A DNA stretch of 64,000 bases from Filimonas lacunae (lineage in GTDB: Bacteria > Bacteroidota > Bacteroidia > Chitinophagales > Chitinophagaceae), in the NCBI RefSeq assembly GCF_002355595.1, contig NZ_AP017422.1:6452823-6516822 (forward strand). Direction: 5' to 3'. The notes under the pieces are model-generated. The model had not been told where the DNA came from, ran no database searches, and worked only from the letters and a program-made list of their open reading frames with translations. Positions 18,098 to 27,357 of this stretch are shown here, one piece after another; the stretch's first letter is position 1; every line of letters starts with the position of its first letter. Position numbers and translations under genes: made by a program.

Positions 18098-18531
18098 TAG
18101 TTAACCTGTAGTTCTTTTTCCACATAATAATTAGTACCGTTGGCTTTCATATCCATCTTTAGCAGGTAAGGCCCTGGCTTCAATAATCGTTTATTAACAA
18201 CCTGCTCACCAGCTTCGTTTATCTGTAAGGGAACTTTACAGTCGGCATCAGCATTACTTTTCCTGTAAAACCAGGCTTCCCCTTCTACCATCGCCCCTTT
18301 TAAAGCATCGGGCATTACAATAGTTACAGAGGTGTTGTTTTGCTCCACCGCCAGCACGCCTAAAACTCCAGCGTTTTTAATACCATTGATGCGTTGCTGA
18401 TAACTCAGTTCCTGTTTATAATAATCTGCACTCACCAGGTCGAAGCGGGTGTGCACTGCTTTATATACTAATGTACCTATTAACGCAGCAAAGGCTACAA
18501 ATACCAGTATCAATCTGTTTCCCCAACTCAT
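18097..18531 (-). CDS. ccoH: FixH/CcoH-family oxidase assembly protein
   Basis: The 144-residue protein has one N-terminal membrane helix (about 6-25) and a periplasmic beta-sandwich-like domain. That domain ends in the Ig-like strand pattern PGPYLLKMDMKANGTNYYVE. CcoH (FixH) is needed for stable assembly of cbb3 oxidase. Its place between ccoG and the SafE-like gene is diagnostic, as sequence identity in this family is low. It overlaps the next gene by one base. Confidence 0.85.
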   Translation of the reverse strand: MSWGNRLILVFVAFAALIGTLVYKAVHTRFDLVSADYYKQELSYQQRINGIKNAGVLGVLAVEQNNTSVTIVMPDALKGAMVEGEAWFYRKSNADADCKVPLQINEAGEQVVNKRLLKPGPYLLKMDMKANGTNYYVEKELQVN

Positions 18532-18552
18532 ATTAAAATGTTTTATTGTTAC

Positions 18553-19959
18553 TTATTCGCTCACCGGCCCCGCAAAAGTGCTTACTGCCGATGCTATTTT
18601 TTTATTGCCCTGGTAAAAGCCTAACGTGATAGACGTTTTACGCTGTTGAATTACTGTACGTGGCAGAATTACAAAGAAAGTTCCGCTACCCTGCCCTTCG
18701 CTGGCTGCTATAACTTCGTTATGACCAATCATTTGAATAGCCCCTTTCACATTCTCTAACCGCACCGTTACAGGTATAGCAGTGATAGTTTTATTGATCA
18801 TTTTAAGAGAATACAGGTTGGAGATACTATCCGCACCTCTTTCCTGGAATAATATACCCGGTGTTCTTATCACTGTAGCATCAATGTCTTTACGGGTATT
18901 CAACAACACACCCAGTAAAGCCAGTACCGCTACACATAAAGCCGTATATAATTTCATGCGGCCGGTGTACTTAAATGAAGTGCGGTCGCTGATAGCATTC
19001 TCAGAAGTGTACCGGATTAAACCTAATGGCTTTTTCATCTTAGCCATTACATCGTTACAAGCATCTATACAAGCTGTACATCCCACACACTCCATCTGGT
19101 TACCATTACGAATATCAATTCCCGTAGGGCACACACGCACGCATTGAAAACAATCCACACAATCACCGCGCTCTTCCTCAGCACTTTTTTTACCGCGGCC
19201 ACGTGGCTCCCCCCTGCCATAGTCGTAAGCTACCGACATGGTATTTTTATCAATCAACACACCCTGCAATCTGCCATAGGGACAAACAGCCGTACACACC
19301 TGCTCTCTGAAAAATGCGTACACGCCATAAAACACTCCGGTAAAAATGAGGATAGAGAAAAAACCTGCCACATGTTGGGATAGCGGTTCTGTTACTATTT
19401 TCTCCAACGCTTTCACGCCTATAATATAGGCCAGGAAGCAGTTGGCTATTAAAAAAGACAGGAGAAAGAAACTAGCATGTTTCAGCAAAAGCTTACCCGC
19501 TTTTTTACCACTGAAAGGCGCTTCTTTTAATAATTTTTGTTCATTGGCACTACCTACAATCCAATATTCCAGCTTACGGAAAAGCATTTCCATAAAAATG
19601 GTTTGTGGACACATCCACCCGCAAAACAACCTGCCAAAGGCAGCTGTAAAAAGAATGATAAAGAAAATAAAACCAATCATCACCACCCCGAACAGGAAGA
19701 AATCCTGGGGCCAGAACACTTTGCTAAACAGGATAAACTTTGCTTCCGGTATGTTAAATAAAAACAAAGGCCTGCCCTCTATAGAAATAAAAGGCAGGCT
19801 GAAAAAAAGCAGGAAATAAACGTAACTAAGTGCAGTACGGTAATTATAATAAGTACCCTGAGGTTTTACCGCAAAAATCCATTGCCTTTTGCCTTTACCG
19901 TCAACAGTGGCTATACGATCTCTGAAATCCACCCCATCATTACCTTTAACTGCACCCAT
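18553..19959 (-). CDS. ccoG: Cytochrome c oxidase accessory protein CcoG (RdxA/FixG)
   Basis: The product has 468 residues. Membrane helices frame the motifs FCGWMCPQ (113-119) and CTAVCPYGRLQG (222-233). A two-cluster ferredoxin domain follows with C267/C270/C273/C277 and C291/C294/C297/C301, then a C-terminal Ig-like domain. CcoG reduces Cu(II) to Cu(I) for insertion into cbb3 oxidase. I prefer ATG 19959; a GTG three codons upstream (19968) is also in frame. It sits 17 bp downstream of ccoP. Confidence 0.94.
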   Translation of the reverse strand: MGAVKGNDGVDFRDRIATVDGKGKRQWIFAVKPQGTYYNYRTALSYVYFLLFFSLPFISIEGRPLFLFNIPEAKFILFSKVFWPQDFFLFGVVMIGFIFFIILFTAAFGRLFCGWMCPQTIFMEMLFRKLEYWIVGSANEQKLLKEAPFSGKKAGKLLLKHASFFLLSFLIANCFLAYIIGVKALEKIVTEPLSQHVAGFFSILIFTGVFYGVYAFFREQVCTAVCPYGRLQGVLIDKNTMSVAYDYGRGEPRGRGKKSAEEERGDCVDCFQCVRVCPTGIDIRNGNQMECVGCTACIDACNDVMAKMKKPLGLIRYTSENAISDRTSFKYTGRMKLYTALCVAVLALLGVLLNTRKDIDATVIRTPGILFQERGADSISNLYSLKMINKTITAIPVTVRLENVKGAIQMIGHNEVIAASEGQGSGTFFVILPRTVIQQRKTSITLGFYQGNKKIASAVSTFAGPVSE

Positions 19960-19976
19960 GTCACACACTTTTTAAA

Positions 19977-21161
19977 CTATCTTAAAGAAACTGCTGCACT
20001 GTCTTTAGCGGCTGGTGCAGCGGCACCCGACTCATTCGATTCTGAAAACAACTCACCCTGCGGTTCTTTCGGCGTGGCCGGTTTGGTTCCATGCAGGCTT
20101 TTTACATAACTGGCTAACTGGGCAATTTGCACAGGTGAATAATCTTCCTTCCAGCTTTTCATTCCTTTTTCAGGCCAGCCATATTTAATGGTTTTAAACA
20201 CATCTTTTACATTACCTCCATGCAGCCAGTAATCATCGGTAAGGTTAGGCCCCACGCCACCACCACCATCTGCACTATGACAGGCAGCACATACGGTAGT
20301 AAATATTTTTTTACCCCCTTCCAACGAAGCGTCATCCGTAAGCAGTTTTACCGTACTCTCATCTACGTTGTTAGCTGCTTTTGCCAGGTAAATAGCCTTG
20401 GCCGCTTCTGCCTTCTCCATTTCAATAGCATACTCTTCCTGACTTAAAGGCGCGCTGTTAGACACGTGGAAACGCCAGATGTACACTATAGCTACAAAAA
20501 TGGTCAGGTAAAAACCATATAACCACCATGGTGGAAGCTTATTATCCAGCTCTCTGATACCATCATAGTCGTGATTCAATTCAAGCGCTGCTTCTTCTTT
20601 CATGGAACGGAAGGAGTTCATTTTACTCCACCATGTTTTCCATGCGGGCACTTTTTCTTCCTGCACTTCACTTACCGCTACCGCTGCTTTTTGCCTGCCC
20701 AGTAACACTTTCAGGTTAAACAACAATGCCAGTATCACCACCAGTTCCAGCGCGATTACTGATACCAGCGTATAAAATGACACCTGCGACATGCCGGCAA
20801 TTTGTGTAGATACCGGAGCTGTAGTGGCAGCATCTGCTGCTGCATCCTGTGCATGCAACAGACCAGTTGCCAAACACAACACCAGCACACTTAACACTTT
20901 ACCTGCCGTACCTGCGCCCGTTGCTTTTTGCTCTTCTTTGTATTTCAATACAAATAACTGGGCTGCACTCAGCACTACATAAGCCAGGCCACCAATGGCC
21001 AACAACAAACCAATGCTCACGCACACCAATGTAATGGCTAAAGGGTTGTCCATTTCGCTTTTTACGGGAGGGCCACCAGCAAACACTGACATGGGCAGTA
21101 ACAGGCCCATCAGTATAAAAAACCGCTGTTTATATTTTAATAAGCAACTCATTTTGCACAT
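19977..21161 (-). CDS. ccoP: cbb3-type cytochrome c oxidase subunit III (CcoP)
   Basis: The 394-residue product has an extended N-terminus with extra hydrophobic segments (about 13-28, 42-70, 88-104, 127-150). The FixP_N helix follows (LPPWWLYGFYLTIF, about 209-228). One cytochrome c domain has the heme motif C291-A-A-C-H295 and probable axial M334 (EKGMKSW). Proteobacterial CcoP carries two hemes; a single heme is usual in Bacteroidota. It delivers electrons to the catalytic subunit. An in-frame ATG nine bases inside is an alternative start. It begins 3 bp after the small ccoQ gene. Confidence 0.92.
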   Translation of the reverse strand: MCKMSCLLKYKQRFFILMGLLLPMSVFAGGPPVKSEMDNPLAITLVCVSIGLLLAIGGLAYVVLSAAQLFVLKYKEEQKATGAGTAGKVLSVLVLCLATGLLHAQDAAADAATTAPVSTQIAGMSQVSFYTLVSVIALELVVILALLFNLKVLLGRQKAAVAVSEVQEEKVPAWKTWWSKMNSFRSMKEEAALELNHDYDGIRELDNKLPPWWLYGFYLTIFVAIVYIWRFHVSNSAPLSQEEYAIEMEKAEAAKAIYLAKAANNVDESTVKLLTDDASLEGGKKIFTTVCAACHSADGGGGVGPNLTDDYWLHGGNVKDVFKTIKYGWPEKGMKSWKEDYSPVQIAQLASYVKSLHGTKPATPKEPQGELFSESNESGAAAPAAKDSAAVSLR

Positions 21162-21164
21162 GTA

Positions 21165-21323
21165 TTAATCTAATGGAATACGGTTAATGTGATCAATCAG
21201 CTTTTTATCGGCTTTGAATGCCCATAAAGTCACGATAAGAAAAAAACTAAAAAAGATAAAAAAGGAACCTAGCGCAAACACATCAACACCAGTAATCTTT
21301 TCCAGGTAATGAATAAATTTCAT
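21165..21323 (-). CDS. ccoQ: Small cbb3 oxidase subunit, CcoQ-like
   Basis: This 52-residue frame starts at ATG 21323 and begins MKFIHYLEKITGVDVFALGS. It has one membrane helix (about 17-35, Phe/Ile-rich) and a basic C-terminus (AFKADKKLIDHINRIP). It lies between ccoNO (18-bp gap) and ccoP (3-bp gap), the position of ccoQ in other cbb3 operons. CcoQ stabilises the complex. Sequence similarity in this family is weak, so the call rests on size, topology and location. Confidence 0.8.
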   Translation of the reverse strand: MKFIHYLEKITGVDVFALGSFFIFFSFFLIVTLWAFKADKKLIDHINRIPLD

Positions 21324-21341
21324 TGTAGTAATGTTTAAGGA

Positions 21342-23474
21342 TTATTGATTATTAGCCTGTGCTGTTACAGAAGGCCTGATATCTGTTCCCACTCTTTGCA
21401 AATAGGCTATCAGCGCCACTATTTCTGCCTGGCTGCTGGTTTCAATTTTGTCGTTCTTTAACCTTTGTTTGATAGCTGTTGCCTGCTGTACCAGATCGGC
21501 ATTCGCCACTTTATCATATCCCGCTGCATAAGGCACACCTAACGTTTGCATAGCCCTTATTTTAGCTGCGGTAGAAGCGGTATCTATTTTATTATCCAGC
21601 AACCAGGGATAGTTAGGCATAATAGATCCGGGCGACATAATACGTGGGTCCATCATGTGGTTATAGTGCCAGCTGTCAGGATACTTACCACCTATCCTTG
21701 CCAGGTCCGGACCAGTTCTTTTGCTGCCCCACTGGAATGGATGATCGTACACAAACTCACCAGCCTTACTATACTCTCCATAACGTGCTACTTCATCACG
21801 GAAAGGGCGTATCATCTGTGAGTGGCAGGTGTAACAACCTTCTCTGATATAAATATCCCGTCCCTGCAATTCTAACGGAGTATAAGGCTTCACAGAAGCG
21901 ATGGTAGGAATATTGCTCTTTACCAAGAAAGTAGGTACCATTTCCAGTGCGCCACCAATAGCTACTGCCACCAGACTGAACACCAGTAACTGTATAGGCC
22001 TTCTTTCAATCCAGCGATGCCAGTGTTCTTTACCATGTGTTTCTATCACTTTAGGTAATGGCGCTGCTTCTGCTGCTTCGTTAGCCACCAGTTTGCCCGC
22101 TTTCACTGTTTTGCACAGGTTGTAACACATCACCAGCACACCGCTCAGGTACAGCAAACCACCCAGGCTACGTGTAACATACATAGGCAATATATGGGTT
22201 ACTGTTTCCAGGAACTGGAATTTCAGTTGTCCTTCTTCAGTGAAAGACTTCCACATCATGCTTTGGGTAAAAGCAGCCCAGTACAATGGAACAGCATATA
22301 ATATAATACCTATAGTACCTATCCAGAAATGACTATTGGCCAGTTTTTTTGAATATAATGGCGTATTGAAAATTTTAGGGATGATCCAATACAGTACACC
22401 AAAGGTTAAGAAACCATTCCAACCTAATGCGCCAATGTGCACGTGCGCAATAGTCCAGTCGGTAAAGTGTGAAATAGCGTTTACGTTTTTCAGGCTCAGC
22501 ATCGGACCTTCAAAAGTGGCCATACCATAACAGGTAATAGCAACTACCAGGAATTTCAATACCGGCTCTTCCCGTACTTTATCCCATGCACCTCTTAACG
22601 TAAACAATCCATTCAACATACCACCCCAGCTTGGTGCAATAAGCATGATGCTAAACACTACACCCAGGCTTTGTGCCCAATCAGGCAACGCAGTATATAA
22701 CAGGTGGTGCGGGCCAGCCCATATATAGATGAATATCAACGCCCAGAAGTGAATAATAGATAAGCGGTAGCTGTAAACCGGCCTGTTAGCTGCTTTGGGC
22801 AGGAAGTAATACATCAGGCCCAGGTAAGGAGTAGTAAGGAAAAACGCCACCGCGTTATGACCATACCACCATTGCACCAACGCATCCTGCACACCCGCAT
22901 ACCAACTGTAGCTTTTCATAAAAGAAACAGGGATCTCAAAAGAGTTTACAATATGCAGCATGGCTACGGTTACCCAGGTAGCGATGTAAAACCAGATGGC
23001 TACATACAAATGACTTTCGCGTCTTTTTAAAATAGTACCGAACATATTAATACCAAACACTACCCAAATGAGGGTAATAGCGATATCAATAGGCCATTCC
23101 AGCTCGGCATATTCTTTACCGGAAGTATACCCTGCCAGTAAGGTAATAGCAGCAGATACAATGATCAGTTGCCAGCCCCAGAAATGAATTTTGCTTAGCA
23201 CATCGCTAAACATACGGGCTTTACACAGCCTTTGCAGCGAGTAGTAAACACCCATGAAAATACCGTTGCCCACAAACGCAAAAATCACCGCGTTGGTATG
23301 AACGGGACGAACGCGACCAAAGGTCGTAGGGGCCAGGTTAAAGTTGGCACCAGGTAAATATAACTGAACTGCGGCCAGCAAACCAGCCAGCATGCCCACC
23401 ACACCCCACAATATGGTGGCATAGGCAAACATCTTTACAATCCGGTTATCATAATAGAACTTTTCCACCTGCAT
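21342..23474 (-). CDS. ccoNO: Fused cbb3 oxidase catalytic subunits I and II (CcoNO)
   Basis: The 710-residue fusion joins a CcoN heme-copper oxidase core (about 1-480) to a membrane-anchored CcoO cytochrome c domain. CcoN ligand regions are visible: H59 in RPVHTNAV, WWYGHNAV, GPHHLLYTALPDW and AHVHIGALGWNG. The CcoO part has one heme c site, C547-Y-T-C-H551. This oxidase reduces oxygen at low concentration and pumps protons. The N-O fusion is common in Bacteroidota and is not a frameshift artefact. It follows ccoS by 12 bp. Confidence 0.95.
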   Translation of the reverse strand: MQVEKFYYDNRIVKMFAYATILWGVVGMLAGLLAAVQLYLPGANFNLAPTTFGRVRPVHTNAVIFAFVGNGIFMGVYYSLQRLCKARMFSDVLSKIHFWGWQLIIVSAAITLLAGYTSGKEYAELEWPIDIAITLIWVVFGINMFGTILKRRESHLYVAIWFYIATWVTVAMLHIVNSFEIPVSFMKSYSWYAGVQDALVQWWYGHNAVAFFLTTPYLGLMYYFLPKAANRPVYSYRLSIIHFWALIFIYIWAGPHHLLYTALPDWAQSLGVVFSIMLIAPSWGGMLNGLFTLRGAWDKVREEPVLKFLVVAITCYGMATFEGPMLSLKNVNAISHFTDWTIAHVHIGALGWNGFLTFGVLYWIIPKIFNTPLYSKKLANSHFWIGTIGIILYAVPLYWAAFTQSMMWKSFTEEGQLKFQFLETVTHILPMYVTRSLGGLLYLSGVLVMCYNLCKTVKAGKLVANEAAEAAPLPKVIETHGKEHWHRWIERRPIQLLVFSLVAVAIGGALEMVPTFLVKSNIPTIASVKPYTPLELQGRDIYIREGCYTCHSQMIRPFRDEVARYGEYSKAGEFVYDHPFQWGSKRTGPDLARIGGKYPDSWHYNHMMDPRIMSPGSIMPNYPWLLDNKIDTASTAAKIRAMQTLGVPYAAGYDKVANADLVQQATAIKQRLKNDKIETSSQAEIVALIAYLQRVGTDIRPSVTAQANNQ

Positions 23475-23486
23475 AGAAGATTTGAA

Positions 23487-23651
23487 TTAAGGTTCATCAA
23501 TTGTAGAGGTATGATTATCGTCAAACAGTATTCTCACGGGCGGACCTTCTTCATCCCGGTACTGTCCGCTCTTGACGTTCCAGATAAAAGCAGCCAGAAA
23601 AAGCGCAGCTACTGAAATACTTACAACCAGTAAAAGGATAATTACAGTCAT
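23487..23651 (-). CDS. ccoS: cbb3 oxidase assembly protein CcoS
   Basis: The 54-residue product has one membrane helix (MTVIILLLVVSISVAALFLA) and the family pattern FIWNVKSGQYRDEEGPPVRILFDD. CcoS is needed to insert heme b and copper into CcoN. I start at ATG 23651; a longer frame to 23678 would run over the -7 promoter box. It is the first gene of the minus-strand ccoS-NO-Q-P-G-H-SafE unit and is separated from the ccoI-type ATPase gene by a plus-strand barrel gene. Confidence 0.88.
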   Translation of the reverse strand: MTVIILLLVVSISVAALFLAAFIWNVKSGQYRDEEGPPVRILFDDNHTSTIDEP

Positions 23652-23675
23652 GAATAATGTAATGAAATAACCCCC

Positions 23676-23719
23676 CAAAAGTAGATAGGCCTATTCCGCC
23701 CCCCTATGACATAACTCAA
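23676..23719 (-). promoter_or_regulatory. ccoS promoter with a Crp/Fnr-type site
   Basis: On the minus strand TACTTTTG (23683 down to 23676) matches the -7 consensus TAnnTTTG exactly and predicts transcription start at about 23671. ATGACATAACTCAA (23706-23719) contains the Fnr/Crp core TGA-N6-TCA. It is centred at 23712.5, which is 41.5 bp upstream of that start and the classic activator position. Confidence 0.55.
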
Positions 23720-23808
23720 CCGTTTCGCTGATTTTTGTCATGTTTTAACGCCGGTCGTATTACTTTGAGCATACTATTTGAGTACATTTAGTATTAAACA
23801 TTGCCCAT

Positions 23809-24828
23809 ATGACGAAAAGCATCACCATTAGCCTGATTGCCATCAGCCTGTGTACATCCTTCTCTTTACAGGCACAAGACAAACCAGCACCAGCAAAAAG
23901 ATTTTACCTGAAAGCAGCGGGAGGGTATTTTTTCAGTGTATCTCCGGGTCAGTTTCCTAAAGTAGGCGCCTACGACCCGCGGGAAACCTACCAAACGTAT
24001 AATACCAGCACGGGAGCTACCAGTGTAACATCCGACAAAGTACTTACTGGCTCTTACGGCGCCGGCGTAAGGGGTGGACTTACCGCAGGATTTGACATCA
24101 ACAATTATGTAGCTGTGGAATTATCTGCCAATTACTACCATAGCAAAACCAACCTGATGACACACCAGGTTACCACTGCCGAAGGTAGTAGCACTGTACT
24201 AGGTTCTGTAGAATCGCATGGTCACGTAAACGCCATTGACGTAGCACCTTCTATTGTATTAAACCCTGCATCCAAAGGAAAGCTCAATCCCTATGTTCGT
24301 ATTGGGGTAGTAGTGCCGGTATGGGGTAGATTGTATATTGAAACAGCTGGATATAAAGCCAGCAGTGTTACCGGAGCACCTACCTTACTATCGCAGGTAA
24401 GTGTTCAACGTAAAGAAGCAGTTAAGCCTAATATGACTGTAGGGTTCCAGGGCGCTTTAGGTGTCACTTATAAATTAGGCAATAATCTTTCCCTGTTCCT
24501 GGAAACAGAATACAGGAACGTGCCGGTACAAAGCAAAAGCAAGGAAGTGAAGGAGTATGCAGAAACCTTAAAGGTAATCAACGTTACCAATGGAGCTACT
24601 GTAAGCGGCCCCACCAGCAGAGGTTTAAACGATTTGTCTACTGCGGAAAGATATACTGATTATCAAACCACCGTGAATACCAGTTCTAACACCCCAACAG
24701 GTGTAACAGACCCGGCCCATCCCACGCAAACCCAATACAAGGATAATAATAAGCCCGCCAATGATTTAAAATCTTATATCAACATAGGTGGCTTAGGCTT
24801 GAACCTGGGTATCAAATTCAGGATTTAA
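23809..24828 (+). CDS. Outer-membrane beta-barrel protein inside the cco locus
   Basis: The 339-residue product has a signal peptide (about 1-22, SLQA/QD). Repeated amphipathic strands follow (FYLKAAGGYFF, YVAVELSANYYHSK, LSLFLETEYRNV), and it ends in GLNLGIKFRI, as expected of an OmpA/OprF-like eight-stranded or larger barrel. No ligand-binding family is recognised. It is the only plus-strand gene in the respiration locus and separates ccoS from the ATPase gene. A strong structured element follows it. Confidence 0.78.
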   Translation: MTKSITISLIAISLCTSFSLQAQDKPAPAKRFYLKAAGGYFFSVSPGQFPKVGAYDPRETYQTYNTSTGATSVTSDKVLTGSYGAGVRGGLTAGFDINNYVAVELSANYYHSKTNLMTHQVTTAEGSSTVLGSVESHGHVNAIDVAPSIVLNPASKGKLNPYVRIGVVVPVWGRLYIETAGYKASSVTGAPTLLSQVSVQRKEAVKPNMTVGFQGALGVTYKLGNNLSLFLETEYRNVPVQSKSKEVKEYAETLKVINVTNGATVSGPTSRGLNDLSTAERYTDYQTTVNTSSNTPTGVTDPAHPTQTQYKDNNKPANDLKSYINIGGLGLNLGIKFRI

Positions 24829-24842
24829 TACCTTTTATATAA

Positions 24843-24932
24843 TAACAGACCATAGGTGCCAGACATATTTACTAAGCAATTAGTCAGGTTGTAAACGAGG
24901 ATCATCTCCCACACTATGGTCTGTTACTTTTT
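24843..24932. ncRNA. Long stem-loop with internal hairpin between convergent genes
   Basis: Perfect 13-bp arms TAACAGACCATAG (24843-24855) and CTATGGTCTGTTA (24914-24926) can be extended by three pairs past one bulged A. The 51-nt loop contains a second hairpin, ACTAA-GCAA-TTAGT (24871-24884), with a GNRA tetraloop. It contains also a weak third arm near 24897-24908, and a T run follows. It probably terminates the barrel gene but is more elaborate than a normal terminator. Confidence 0.45.
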
Positions 24933-24940
24933 ATACACAT

Positions 24941-27355
24941 CTATTTAATACCCGCCGGCTTCCCCTTTAACCTTAGCAGGTAAGCTGCTATATTACTCAC
25001 TCCAAAAGTCAACAGCATAATGGTAAGGCTACTACTGGGCATTAAGATAGCTGCAATCATAGGCGACAATTTTGCCTGTACGGCAAAAGACAATCCTACT
25101 ATATTATATACTATAGACACCACAAAAGCCGCCATTACCACTTTCTTATTTACCCGGCACAGACGTATAATTCTTCCCAGGGTAGTTAACTGCTTCGCTT
25201 CCAGTATAGCATCACAGGCAGGTGTAAAACAATTAGAATCTTCTGTTACAGCAATCCCCACATCTGCCTGCTTTAATGCCCCTGCATCATTCAGGCCATC
25301 ACCAATCATCATTACCCGTTTACCTTCTTCCTGCAAACGTTCAATTACCTTTAGTTTATCTTCCGGCCCCTGATTAAACAATACATAAGAGCCACGCACC
25401 AATAAGCCCGATAGATATCTTTGCTCCGCATCATTGTCGCCACTTAAAATGGTTACCGGGTATATTTTTTGCAAATGCTCCAGCAGTTCAGGCACTTCTG
25501 TTCTGTAACGGTTTCTGACCATAAAGCAACCCCATACTTTATCTTCTATGGACACATACATAGTTGCCGTTTTTTCTACACCAGCCAGATCGTTACATAC
25601 AAACTTGCGAGAGCCTATTGCTATCAGGTCGTTATCTACAATGCCTTCAATACCGGCACCGGGTATTTCTTTAAAGCCCAACACCTGTTTTTTGCGACGC
25701 GTATTGGCCCAGCGTACCAGCGCCTTACTCATAGGGTGATTGCTTTGCGCAGCCAGGGACGCTATTTTCACTTTCAGGTCCAATGTAAGCTCCCGGCCTT
25801 TATATTCAATTTCGCTGTTGTGTGCTTCGGTAAGCGTACCGGTTTTGTCAAATACGATATGATCTGCATTGGCTATTTCTTCTATCACCTGCGCATTACG
25901 CAAATACAACTGTTGCCTTCCCAGCAAACGCAGGATGTTGCCATTGGTAAAGGTGTTACTCAATAATAAAGCACAGGGGCAGGCTACAATTAATACCGCA
26001 GTAACCGCACTCCATATTTTAGCAGCATCGTGCATATACCAATACACAGCAGCACCAAATGCTATCGTAAACAAAATCCAGGTGAAATAACGACTTAACA
26101 GGTGCACAAAGGAACGCTCCTCATCTGCCTTTTTCTTTTGCCATTCTTCCCTGTTCCATAAACGGGTTAAATAGCTTTGCGCCACCTCTTTAATTACCAT
26201 CAACTCAATGTTGCCTCCCACCTGCTTGCCGCCTGCGTAAACAATTTCACCTACCTCTTTTACTACAGGAACACTTTCACCAGTTACAAAGCTGTAATCG
26301 ATATACGCTTTGCCACGTGTGATAATGCCATCGGCGGGTATCAGCTCTTCGTTATGAATTAACAAAGTATCATCCAGATGAATATCGGGTAACATCACCG
26401 TTTCTTCTGCCCCATCCAGCATACGCGTTACCGCTATCGGAAAGTAAGAAGTATAGTCACGTTCAAAGTTGAGCCTGTCGTATGTTTTATCCTGCAACAC
26501 ACGCCCTATCAGCATAAACAACACAATACCTGACATAGAATCGAAATAACCGCCCCCGGTACCGGAAAGCACTTCATACACGCTTCGGCCAAAAGTTACC
26601 AGTATAGCCAGTACTATGGGCGTATCTATATTCAGGAAACCATGCTTTAAACCTTTCCAGGCACTTTTATAAAACTCCAGAGCGCTGTAAAAAAACACGG
26701 GCAAGCTCAACAACAAATTAATGCCCCGGAACACATTTACCAGGTATTGCTCATGCACATCTATACCCAGGTATTCCGGAAAGCTCAGCAACATAATGTT
26801 GGCAAAGCAAAAGCCTGCCACCCCAAGCTTGTATATTTTAGAATTATCTGATTTGGGCTTATCCGCCGCAAACTGCTTTAAGCTGATATATGGTTCGTAC
26901 CCTACACTGGTGAGCAGCTCAGCCACCTGCCGCAGCGTGAGTTTATGATGATCGAAAAAGATTTCAACTTCCTTACTGGGGAAGTTGACTTTAGAAGAAA
27001 TGATGGCCGGTTGCAGGCGATGCAAATTTTCCAGCAACCACAAACAGCTGCTGCAATGTATTTGCGGTAAATAAAAAGTAACGAAAGTGCGATCGTCATT
27101 TTCAAAACTGATAATAGAACGGCTTACTTTTTCATCGTCCAGGAACTGGAATTTATTCTGCCGCACCGGCTGCCGCTGGTTAACACCCGGATTATTGGAG
27201 ATATCGTAATAATCACACATGCCGTTACGCTGCAAAATGTTGTATACCATACTACACCCATCGCAGCAAAACTGCTTACCAAAACTCATTACCGGCTTAT
27301 CGCTACAATCTTCCCCACAATGAAAACATGCAGTTTTTATCTCTATTGAAGCCAT
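24941..27355 (-). CDS. ccoI: Copper-translocating P-type ATPase for cbb3 oxidase maturation (CcoI/CopA2 type)
   Basis: The 804-residue P1B-type ATPase has an N-terminal Cys-rich metal-binding module (C10, C13, C17, C30, C31, C34). A heavy-metal-associated domain follows with C101-S-S-C104. Eight membrane helices include the C459-P-C461 ion site. The catalytic motifs are TGES (358-361), D503-KTGT, NHPM and GDGLND. Such ATPases beside cco genes export Cu(I) for oxidase assembly rather than for resistance. It starts 2 bp after the RIC-like gene, so the two are coupled. It is split from ccoS by the barrel gene. Confidence 0.93.
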   Translation of the reverse strand: MASIEIKTACFHCGEDCSDKPVMSFGKQFCCDGCSMVYNILQRNGMCDYYDISNNPGVNQRQPVRQNKFQFLDDEKVSRSIISFENDDRTFVTFYLPQIHCSSCLWLLENLHRLQPAIISSKVNFPSKEVEIFFDHHKLTLRQVAELLTSVGYEPYISLKQFAADKPKSDNSKIYKLGVAGFCFANIMLLSFPEYLGIDVHEQYLVNVFRGINLLLSLPVFFYSALEFYKSAWKGLKHGFLNIDTPIVLAILVTFGRSVYEVLSGTGGGYFDSMSGIVLFMLIGRVLQDKTYDRLNFERDYTSYFPIAVTRMLDGAEETVMLPDIHLDDTLLIHNEELIPADGIITRGKAYIDYSFVTGESVPVVKEVGEIVYAGGKQVGGNIELMVIKEVAQSYLTRLWNREEWQKKKADEERSFVHLLSRYFTWILFTIAFGAAVYWYMHDAAKIWSAVTAVLIVACPCALLLSNTFTNGNILRLLGRQQLYLRNAQVIEEIANADHIVFDKTGTLTEAHNSEIEYKGRELTLDLKVKIASLAAQSNHPMSKALVRWANTRRKKQVLGFKEIPGAGIEGIVDNDLIAIGSRKFVCNDLAGVEKTATMYVSIEDKVWGCFMVRNRYRTEVPELLEHLQKIYPVTILSGDNDAEQRYLSGLLVRGSYVLFNQGPEDKLKVIERLQEEGKRVMMIGDGLNDAGALKQADVGIAVTEDSNCFTPACDAILEAKQLTTLGRIIRLCRVNKKVVMAAFVVSIVYNIVGLSFAVQAKLSPMIAAILMPSSSLTIMLLTFGVSNIAAYLLRLKGKPAGIK

Positions 27356-27357
27356 AG

